Part shown: positions 6,469 to 13,487 of the stretch, piece after piece | Layout of the letters: each line of letters opens with the position of its first letter | Position numbering within the stretch: the first letter of the stretch is position 1 | Origin: an uncultured Clostridia bacterium | Lineage (GTDB): Bacteria > Bacillota > Clostridia > Christensenellales > Borkfalkiaceae | Length of the DNA stretch: 24,773 nt | Reading direction: 5' to 3' | Assembly: GCA_937915565.1 (NCBI GenBank) | Contig: CALDMH010000095.1 | Coordinates: forward strand, 1 to 24,773 | Made by a program: the position numbers and the translations under genes | Notes under the pieces: generated by a model | Database searches by the model: none | Told to the model about the DNA's origin: nothing | What the model saw: only the letters and a program-made list of their open reading frames with translations

Positions 6469-7729
6469 CGTCGTTACCTTTCCTCTTTTTTTTCGATATT
6501 TTTGCAAAAACGGACTGTATTTCTTTAACCGAACCGACGGCAATATAGTATTCGTACTTAACGGGAACGAGGCTTTCGAGCGACGCTTTCCTGATGCCCG
6601 CCATATAATTTACGGATTTCGAGTTACAGGACGGCAAAACGTCGTCATTTTCTTCCGATTTGTATTTACCGACGAAATGTTCGAGCGTTTCGGGGGTGTA
6701 TAAACCCAAGCCGAAATTATCGGCGTTCAACCACGCGCTCCAAAACGTTTCGACGTAAAATTTTTGTTTGCTCACGCTCTCTTCTTCACCCCAAAAAGTG
6801 AGGGGAATATCCTTTTTAAACGCTTTTTGCGACGGAAGGAAAAACTTGTTGAGCGTTTGAATAACGTTAAAGCTCGGAAACTCCTGATAAAGCGGAGCAA
6901 CGCACAGCCCGACGTTCAGCATCGAAAAATCGACGAATTTGTTCTTCACCTTCACCGCGTTGCCGAAGAGCGAATATTCACACTCCATATACGCGTCGCA
7001 CGGAACGTTCTTTTTTGCCCAATCGAGCGGAATCAAACGGAAATAAACTTTTTCTTTATCAACGCGATAATCCACGATTTCCGATAAAAAACCGTATGAA
7101 TCGCCGCTTTGAACGGGATTCATTCTCCAAAGAGTTTCACGATATACGCTCGCGGAATACGGCGGTTTATCCGTTCCGTAAAAAACTTGTTGAGGGTATC
7201 TTCCGTTGTCGTAAACGTTGATAAGATTTGAATTTTCTTTAACGTTTAAGGGTTTTTCTTTTTCAAAACTGATAACGGGCTCGTCGTTTAAAAGAAACTC
7301 CTTAACCGAATATTTTTTCGACGTAAGAAAAGAAAGTACTCCGCCTTTATCCGCCGAAAAACCCGCAATTATTTCGTCGTTTTCCAAAACCGCGCTTTTA
7401 AAACGCTTCCTCACGGAAAACTCAATCGATTTAATTTCGAGCCTGCCCTTTTTGTTTTCCAGATTTATATAGTTTACCCCGACGAAATCGGCAACGGTTT
7501 TTTCCTCGCGGGAAATGAAAAACGATAGCGTTCGTTCCCCGGGTTCGAGATAAAACGGTCGGTGAAAAAAACCGTCCGCATCGTTGCCGAAAACGCCGAC
7601 TGCCTTAACGTAAATATCGGACGCGTACTTAATCGTCATATAATCGAACTTTTCCGTAACGCAACGATATTTCACGAGCTTGTTTTCAAGCTTTGAAAAG
7701 AAATAAATACCGGTTATTCCGTTCAGCAT
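6455..7729 (-). CDS. Signal-less paralog of the terminal operon lipoprotein
   Basis: 424 residues from the ATG at 7727-7729, which has GGAGG at 7735-7739 with 5-nt spacing. An in-frame GTG two codons earlier falls inside the ribosome site, so it is not the start. No signal peptide or lipobox is evident, so the protein should stay in the cytoplasm, unlike its paralog at 4097-5551. Shared blocks are NLIN, GRYPQQVFYG, NPVQSGD, IPLDWAK, VKNKFVDFS, WSAWLN, FGLGLYTP and YEYYIAVGSV. The N-terminal third also aligns in pattern (FYLEPGERTLSFF against FFIQKGDKGLFKQ). The family is unrecognised; a beta-rich, sugar-associated protein is the best description. It ends by overlapping the AraC start by 14 bp, which suggests translational coupling. 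Confidence 0.85.
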   Translation of the reverse strand: MLNGITGIYFFSKLENKLVKYRCVTEKFDYMTIKYASDIYVKAVGVFGNDADGFFHRPFYLEPGERTLSFFISREEKTVADFVGVNYINLENKKGRLEIKSIEFSVRKRFKSAVLENDEIIAGFSADKGGVLSFLTSKKYSVKEFLLNDEPVISFEKEKPLNVKENSNLINVYDNGRYPQQVFYGTDKPPYSASVYRETLWRMNPVQSGDSYGFLSEIVDYRVDKEKVYFRLIPLDWAKKNVPCDAYMECEYSLFGNAVKVKNKFVDFSMLNVGLCVAPLYQEFPSFNVIQTLNKFFLPSQKAFKKDIPLTFWGEEESVSKQKFYVETFWSAWLNADNFGLGLYTPETLEHFVGKYKSEENDDVLPSCNSKSVNYMAGIRKASLESLVPVKYEYYIAVGSVKEIQSVFAKISKKKRKGNDDERF

Positions 7730-7766
7730 TTTCACCTCCGCGCAAAACCGCCCGTTTTCCGCCTTT

Positions 7767-9002
7767 TTAAGCTATCGTTTTAAAAACCGTCTGGGCGTAC
7801 ATTCTCGCCGTAAAATCGTTGGTGTGATTGACGTTATTGCCCGTCATATCGCGGTATCTCTTTTTTTCGAGAATTTCCGTGTGAACCTTCGTTACGTCCG
7901 CTATGCAGATTCCCGAATTTTCCCCGTAGGAATCAACCAATCCGTAATATTCCTCGGCAAAAGTGAACTGTTGAGCCCACGCGCCGGCGGCCTCTTTGTT
8001 CGGTAAAAACGGCGTTACGAGACATATTTCGGTTTCGGGTAGTTTTTCCCTGAGTGCATTTACAATCGTTTTAATTCTTAAAATATGTTGCGAGGAATTA
8101 AGCGTGTAATCGTTCATACCGAAGGCAATGACGACGGCGTCCGGCGAATGAGTTGTCACTCTTTCTTCGAGATTGTTTATTCCTTCGTCAGTCGAATAGC
8201 CGCCGACAGCCGTGTTTATATACTCGGCGTTCGTCGCGCCGTATTTTGCCGTCAAAGAATCGAAAACCATTTTCGTCCAGCAATCGGCGTTGGGGGCAAT
8301 ACCCACGAATCCGCTCGAATTGCAGCCGAAAGTTATCGAATCGCCGTAAAACAAAATCTTTGCGGATTCGTTCTTCTTCAACTTTTCGGCAAGTTTTTTA
8401 AAACCGTTCGACCCTTCCGGCGCGGCGATAAGATTTTCTCCGTTATGCCTGTAAGTTATCGCAATTTGCTTTTCCGAGATTGTTTTTCCTTCCGAAAAGA
8501 ACAAGTACGGTTTATCTTTAAGGTTACAACCGAACGTTCTCCCGTTTATAAACACGGAAGGGTAATACTCGTCTTCTTCAAAATAAGGTATGGTCGTCCC
8601 GGAGGTGAGATACAGGCTGTTGGTTTTTTGGTCGAAATTATAATCGACGCCCTTCTTATACTCCGTTTTTAAATCGTAAGAGCGAACCGAAACTATTTCG
8701 GTGGCTTTGTAAAGAAGCGGCGCTTTGTCGCCTTTCCCGACGAAAAGCGCGGTTTCGTTATACATTACTTTTCCTTCCCAAAACGGCTTCATATAAAGGG
8801 AAAGATTATATTCGTCGAATTTTTCCAATTCTTCCGCCTCCTCTCCCGATTCCGAAGAATTTTCCGAATTTTCGGACCTATCGGAATCGCCCGAGAGCGA
8901 TTCCTTTACGTTTCCGTCCGAAATCGTTCCCGTTTCGGAGCAACTCGCAAATATCGCAACAGCAAATAAAAATGCGAGCAATAAAGATATTATTTTCCTC
9001 AT
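7767..9002 (-). CDS. SGNH/GDSL-family esterase lipoprotein
   Basis: 411 residues, predicted surface-anchored hydrolase that may remove acyl groups (for example acetyl) from the target glycan. Signal peptide with lipobox FASC (Cys21), then a Ser/Glu/Asp-rich linker (about 30-62). Residues 65-200 look like a beta-rich N-terminal domain, followed by the SGNH domain. Motifs: YGDSITFG with nucleophile Ser222, NTAVGGYS (block II), AFGMNDY with Asn297, and NNVNHTNDF with the presumed catalytic His393. The position of the usual Asp in the final D-x-x-H is Asn390, so the triad may be a Ser-His dyad. Only a weak ribosome site (GGAACGGAT) is visible; the gene starts 11 bp after the preceding one, so coupling is likely. 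Substrate is inferred from the operon. Confidence 0.9.
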   Translation of the reverse strand: MRKIISLLLAFLFAVAIFASCSETGTISDGNVKESLSGDSDRSENSENSSESGEEAEELEKFDEYNLSLYMKPFWEGKVMYNETALFVGKGDKAPLLYKATEIVSVRSYDLKTEYKKGVDYNFDQKTNSLYLTSGTTIPYFEEDEYYPSVFINGRTFGCNLKDKPYLFFSEGKTISEKQIAITYRHNGENLIAAPEGSNGFKKLAEKLKKNESAKILFYGDSITFGCNSSGFVGIAPNADCWTKMVFDSLTAKYGATNAEYINTAVGGYSTDEGINNLEERVTTHSPDAVVIAFGMNDYTLNSSQHILRIKTIVNALREKLPETEICLVTPFLPNKEAAGAWAQQFTFAEEYYGLVDSYGENSGICIADVTKVHTEILEKKRYRDMTGNNVNHTNDFTARMYAQTVFKTIA

Positions 9003-9013
9003 ATCCGTTCCGT

Positions 9014-10009
9014 TTAATCCTTAATCAAGGCGACGCTGCCTAAAATGAAGCGCGTTCCTTCGGGCTGTTCGTTGACGTCGCCGTCGGTTTTTTTCACTTC
9101 AAAACGAAGAATATACAAAACGCCTTCCCAGTTGTTTTTCAACATACTCGTTTTCGATATATCGATAACGGCGGTTTCGTACGAGTCGGTTTCCTTCATA
9201 TTCGTTTTCAAAATACGGAAGTTTTCGATTTTCCCGTCCCACGCCTTATCGGTCGTTCTGAAAAACCCGAACTTTAAGTTACTCTCGGAAGATAAGTTTT
9301 TATAAGTTATAACTATTTTTGAATACTGCTCCATTTCGGGAATCGACAAATCGGGACTTCTGAGATAAGTATCCCACGCGCTCGGATTATCGAATTCCAC
9401 GAGCATTCCGTCCTCGATTTCGCTAACCGTACCTTTGCGCGTGGTCGTGTCGGCTTCGATTCTCCAACCCGAACCGAGTTTAACGTCCCTCGGGAAAATC
9501 CACGAAGTGATTACTTCAACGTCCGCATAAAGAGATATATCGCTCGTTACGGGAGTTGCGAAATCGTATTTTTCGATAAGTTCCTCGTTTTTATACCAGT
9601 TCTTAACCTTTAAACTTGCGGTTATATAGTCCGGCGCGGTTGCAAAACCGCCTTCCGTAACCTTTTTGCGCATTTGTCTTTCGCCTGCATAGTAATAGTC
9701 TACATTATATCTCGCGACAAAGCAAGCGTAAATCGTCATATTCCCTTTTACGACGTCTTTTTCAAAGTTCCATTTTTGACTGAACTTGTCGTCCTTATAC
9801 CAACCCTGAAAATATTTGCTACCGTTCGTCGGTATCATAGGCTCTTCCAAAAGTTCGCCCTTTTTAACCGTTACGTCCTCGTAAGCGTCGCCGCCGAACG
9901 TTTCGAATTTAACCACGCAATCGCCGTTTTGAATCGGCGTTTCGCCACAGCCGACGAACGAAAAAAACGATGCGATTATCATTATGGCAACTATAATTTT
10001 TAATTTCAT
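9014..10009 (-). CDS. Lipoprotein with InlB-type repeats and beta-sandwich-like module
   Basis: 331 residues. Signal peptide with lipobox SFVGC (Cys21). Residues 31-98 form an InlB/Listeria-Bacteroides-type repeat (FQGWYKDDKFSQKWNF...NMTIYACF). Residues 101-165 form a divergent second one (VKNWYKNEELIEKYDF...DISLYADV). From about 168 a beta-rich module begins with TSWIFP. It contains YSKIVITYKNLS and ends in ILRFEVK and a FILGSVALI strand. The same module occurs twice in the neighbouring 855-residue protein (TSWVLP start). The C-terminal module resembles a carbohydrate-binding beta-sandwich in pattern, but I cannot assign a family. A surface glycan-binding role is inferred. GGAG precedes the ATG, and the gap to the upstream gene is 38 bp. 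Confidence 0.88.
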   Translation of the reverse strand: MKLKIIVAIMIIASFFSFVGCGETPIQNGDCVVKFETFGGDAYEDVTVKKGELLEEPMIPTNGSKYFQGWYKDDKFSQKWNFEKDVVKGNMTIYACFVARYNVDYYYAGERQMRKKVTEGGFATAPDYITASLKVKNWYKNEELIEKYDFATPVTSDISLYADVEVITSWIFPRDVKLGSGWRIEADTTTRKGTVSEIEDGMLVEFDNPSAWDTYLRSPDLSIPEMEQYSKIVITYKNLSSESNLKFGFFRTTDKAWDGKIENFRILKTNMKETDSYETAVIDISKTSMLKNNWEGVLYILRFEVKKTDGDVNEQPEGTRFILGSVALIKD

Positions 10010-10047
10010 ATAATTCTCCGTTAAATTTCCCGTTTTTCGCTTTAATA

Positions 10048-12615
10048 TTATTCCGCGTAAGGAACGAGCCCGACTTCTCTTATCAAAACGTGCGTTCCGT
10101 CGGTGTCGGCAGGCATTGCGGCGTCCGAAACGAAATCGAACCTCAAAAAGTTAAACGCAATACCCTCGGCAAAGCCGCTTACGCCGTTCATATCGAAAGT
10201 AACGGTTGCCCAATCGTCGTCCTCGGTCATATTCGATTTTATTTCGCTTTGAATAAAATGCGGCGCGGTATTCATATCGTAAGCCCAAATTCTTATATAT
10301 TTATCGGCCGAGAGGTTTTTGTATTTTATCTTAAAGTATCTCGTGTTTGCGGAATAAGCCACGCCGCCGGTTATCGAGGTGTCCAACTGCGCGTTTGCAA
10401 CGCCCGCTTCGACTTTATATTCTATATAATCCTTCTCTTCGTTCACGTTAATCTGATATTTGCTTGCGTCCGCATAGCATTTGAACGGGTTCTCCATAGG
10501 ATTATAAGAAAGTTCCTTTGCCGTGTAAGTGCTTCTTAACTCAACGAACGTGTAAAGCGTTAAAGAGGATTCGAGATGCGTGTTGAAGTTATACCTTACG
10601 GCAAGGTCCTTCGCGGCGTACCAATAATGCGCCTGCGTACGATAAGTAAGGTCGCCGGTGTATCTGAAATCTTCGGCGTAAACGGTTTTTCCGTCCGGAT
10701 AAATCTTCCTCGTTTTGATAACCGTTCCCGCTTCGTCGGCAAAAGCGTAAGTCACGACGTAACAAATTCTGTATTTAGCCGTAAGTTCAACGTCGCCGGT
10801 GACGGGATTTGCAAAATCGTAAAGTTCGTCGCCTAAATACCAACCGATAAATTCCGCGTCGGTTTTTCGGGGATCTGCGGGTTTATCCACGGCCGTATTT
10901 TCACCCACCGTCCTCGTTACCTTTTCCGTTCCGTTATCCGCGTTGAACGTTACGGTGAAATAAACGGCCGCTTTTTCGTTAAACTTCGCGTAAAGAGTAA
11001 CGTCGTTAAAAATTTCTTCGTTTTCGTCGAACAAAATCGTTAAATTCTCGTCTTTAAACCAACCGACGAAATCATAACCCTCCATCGTTGGCGCGTCGGG
11101 CAAAACGACCTTTTCGCCGTACTTAACCTGCTTCGGCGCAATATCTTCCACGCCTTCGGGGGTTACGAAGGAAACGGTTCTGCTTCCGTAATTCGCCTCG
11201 CCAACGAGCGCGATTTTCGAGATGCGAATATCCGTTCCGTCGTTATCGATTTTCCCTACGGCGGAAACGAATTCCAGCCTTATGAAAACTATCGTTTTTC
11301 CGTCCGCAACGGGCATTCTTGCATAAGCCTCTTCGTAAGCTCCGTTCGTTTCGGCTTTAAGCACGGAATGATAACTATCGTAAACCCCAAGTCCTTCGCC
11401 CTCGGCCGTAACGACCATAAGCCTTAAAACGGTGTCTTTGCCTGCATTGGCGTAAGTAAGCTTCAAAAACTTCATATCGGCTTCCTCGTAAGGAAGAGCC
11501 ATCTGATTGAGTTCGAGCATATTCGTGTGTCCGGAATTTTCTTCGGGAACGACGAAATGCAAGCAATTTTCTTCAAATTTAAACGTTCCGTTGAACGATT
11601 GCCCGCCCGTTTCAACTTTGAACGGGTTAGTTTTGTCGTAAGTGGCCTCTTCGGGAAGAACCCAGCTCGTTCTGTAATTCGGCAAATAAGTGTATAACGT
11701 AATATCTTCGGTTATCGGCGTGTCGAAATCGAACGGAGTGAGAACGTCGTCGACGTAATAAGGATTTTCCGCGTCGGTCGTGTACCAATAAATCGCAACC
11801 GTGGCCCATTGCACGAGCTCGGTAGCTCTCCAATCCTCGGCTTTTTCTCCGACGTAAACTTTCTTCGTCGTAATATCCGTGTTATGTCCGTCCGCCCACT
11901 TATAGCTGACGGAACAGAACTCCTTCCACACGGCCGTGAGCGTCAAATTGCCCGTTACGGGAGCGTTAAAATCGTACGCGCTTCCGTCTTCCGTTTGCCA
12001 GCAAATAAAATCGTGCTTTTCCTTGTATAAAACGACTTGCGGTTTCTCTATTACGCTGCCTTTGCCGATTTTTATCGACGGAATTTCAACCGACGTGCCG
12101 GTTACGAAAGACACCAGACATTCTTCGGCGTATTTTGCGGTGAGCGTTAAATCCTCGGTAACCGCGGCGGTAAAGTCGTATTCGTTTTCGCCTTTTAACC
12201 AACCTTCAAAAACGAATCCGCTTTTTTCGGGATTTTTAATCGGTTTCTGAACGGTTTCGCCGTCCTTAACTTTTTCTATAAGATTTTTTTCTCCGTTATC
12301 CGGAACGAAGGTCACCGTGTGAATTTTAGTCCATTTTGCGGTGAGTTTTACGTTTGAAGTCAACGGCTTGTTAAAATCGAAAGAGATTTCGGCGTCTTCT
12401 TCAAACCAACCGTCGAACGAATATCCGTCGCGTTCTGGAACGGCGGGTTCTTCGAGATAATCGTAAGTTTCCGAAGTGAAGGTCGTTATGCCCTCTCCGC
12501 CGAAAGTTGCGACGTATTTAGCCGCGTCCGTCGCGCAGGCGGCAAAAAAGGTCGTTGCGACGATTGCTATCACGGTTAAAATAACCGCGCTTATCTTTTT
12601 TGAATTTTTTCTCAT
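10048..12615 (-). CDS. Large lipoprotein with duplicated InlB-repeat plus module architecture
   Basis: 855 residues, predicted to be anchored outside the membrane. Signal peptide with lipobox TFFAAC (Cys27). InlB/Listeria-Bacteroides repeats occur at about 34-95, 98-162 and 167-230, recognised by GY-F-GW, YDF, PVT and LTAKW. A divergent repeat with a YWY core is at 234-310, and a beta-sandwich-like module at 315-475. The pattern then repeats: InlB units at 478-545 and 553-615, a second divergent YWY unit at 619-691 and a second module at 700-855 (YFKIKYKNLS near its middle, FLRFDF near its end). This is an internal duplication of the whole block, and the 331-residue neighbour carries a single shorter version. 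AAGGAGG lies 8 bp before the ATG. The likely role is a spacer carrying glycan-binding modules; no catalytic motif was seen. Confidence 0.9.
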   Translation of the reverse strand: MRKNSKKISAVILTVIAIVATTFFAACATDAAKYVATFGGEGITTFTSETYDYLEEPAVPERDGYSFDGWFEEDAEISFDFNKPLTSNVKLTAKWTKIHTVTFVPDNGEKNLIEKVKDGETVQKPIKNPEKSGFVFEGWLKGENEYDFTAAVTEDLTLTAKYAEECLVSFVTGTSVEIPSIKIGKGSVIEKPQVVLYKEKHDFICWQTEDGSAYDFNAPVTGNLTLTAVWKEFCSVSYKWADGHNTDITTKKVYVGEKAEDWRATELVQWATVAIYWYTTDAENPYYVDDVLTPFDFDTPITEDITLYTYLPNYRTSWVLPEEATYDKTNPFKVETGGQSFNGTFKFEENCLHFVVPEENSGHTNMLELNQMALPYEEADMKFLKLTYANAGKDTVLRLMVVTAEGEGLGVYDSYHSVLKAETNGAYEEAYARMPVADGKTIVFIRLEFVSAVGKIDNDGTDIRISKIALVGEANYGSRTVSFVTPEGVEDIAPKQVKYGEKVVLPDAPTMEGYDFVGWFKDENLTILFDENEEIFNDVTLYAKFNEKAAVYFTVTFNADNGTEKVTRTVGENTAVDKPADPRKTDAEFIGWYLGDELYDFANPVTGDVELTAKYRICYVVTYAFADEAGTVIKTRKIYPDGKTVYAEDFRYTGDLTYRTQAHYWYAAKDLAVRYNFNTHLESSLTLYTFVELRSTYTAKELSYNPMENPFKCYADASKYQINVNEEKDYIEYKVEAGVANAQLDTSITGGVAYSANTRYFKIKYKNLSADKYIRIWAYDMNTAPHFIQSEIKSNMTEDDDWATVTFDMNGVSGFAEGIAFNFLRFDFVSDAAMPADTDGTHVLIREVGLVPYAE

Positions 12616-12630
12616 CTGAAAATTCCTCCT

Positions 12631-13476
12631 TTATAATTTCATTCCGGCGGCAAAATCGCCGTCCTTGAAATATCTTAAACTGATTACGGAAGTGAACACG
12701 AGCGGTATTCCGCTAACGACGTACATCGCGTAATTAACGCCCTCGCACTTGTTTTTGTTTACTTCCGTGCAATTTTGCAAAACGGTCATCAAAAGCATTT
12801 TTTTGTTCGTTTTGATTACCATTGCGGGCCATAAAAAGTCGTTATACTGCGCGGTGAAAAGCGAAACGAAATTATATAATAAAATCGGCAACGCCATCGG
12901 CAAAACGAAATAAAGATAAATTATCGCGTCGTTTGCTCCGTCCACCTTTGCCGCCTCGAAAACCGACGACGGTTGTTGCGAGAAAAACGTGCGGAACAAA
13001 AACACCACGCCGACTTGTCCGCTGGCAAGCAGCGGCACCCATATCGCAAAATAAGTGTCTACCAAATTCAAATCGATTACGAACTTATAAAGCACCGAAA
13101 GCCCCGTTACGGAAGGCATAAGCAAAACCGCTATATACAGGAAAAATATCGCTTCTTTTCCGTAAAAAGTCTTCCTCGAAAAAATATAAGCCATAACCGA
13201 ACCGACAAAAACCGTAACGAACGAGCCGACGAACGCAACGAAAACGCTATTTAAAAGATAATCTTTGAGTTCGTAGAACGCTTTTGCGTAGTTGCTCCAA
13301 AGCATTTGCGTCGGAAACGAAAAAATGCCGGTATAAATGTCGTATTGCGATTTGAAACTGTTTAAAACCGTTATATAAACCGACAGCAAACTGAATAAAA
13401 CCGAAACGGTTACGAATGCGTTTACGATTATTTGCGTACCCGGGCGATATATTCTTTTTTGCAATTTACTTTTCAT
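12631..13476 (-). CDS. Carbohydrate ABC transporter permease, MalG-type
   Basis: 281-residue inner-membrane permease of the CUT1 class, one half of the transmembrane channel with the protein encoded at 13488-15521. About six hydrophobic segments are visible, starting near residues 18-38. The cytoplasmic EAA loop reads FEAAKVDGANDAIIYLYF then VLPMALP (about 173-197), the site that docks the ATPase. The final segments end in FKDGDFAAGMKL, which is typical of MalG/YcjP-type C termini. A GGGAGG site precedes the ATG, and the gene is 11 bp downstream of its partner. No ATPase gene is present in the operon, so a shared MsmK/UgpC-type ATPase encoded elsewhere probably energises the transporter (inference from Firmicutes CUT1 systems). 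Confidence 0.95.
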   Translation of the reverse strand: MKSKLQKRIYRPGTQIIVNAFVTVSVLFSLLSVYITVLNSFKSQYDIYTGIFSFPTQMLWSNYAKAFYELKDYLLNSVFVAFVGSFVTVFVGSVMAYIFSRKTFYGKEAIFFLYIAVLLMPSVTGLSVLYKFVIDLNLVDTYFAIWVPLLASGQVGVVFLFRTFFSQQPSSVFEAAKVDGANDAIIYLYFVLPMALPILLYNFVSLFTAQYNDFLWPAMVIKTNKKMLLMTVLQNCTEVNKNKCEGVNYAMYVVSGIPLVFTSVISLRYFKDGDFAAGMKL

Positions 13477-13487
13477 ATATCCTCCCG

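Noticed and set aside
6469..6543. N-terminal extension of the AraC regulator by 25 residues
   Set aside because: It would overlap the upstream gene by 89 bp, and the added residues are basic and unlike an AraC N terminus; the ATG at 6468 has a good ribosome site.
8085..8672. 195-codon rightward frame opposite the SGNH esterase gene
   Set aside because: The opposite strand carries all SGNH motifs; this frame lacks an RBS and a recognisable pattern.
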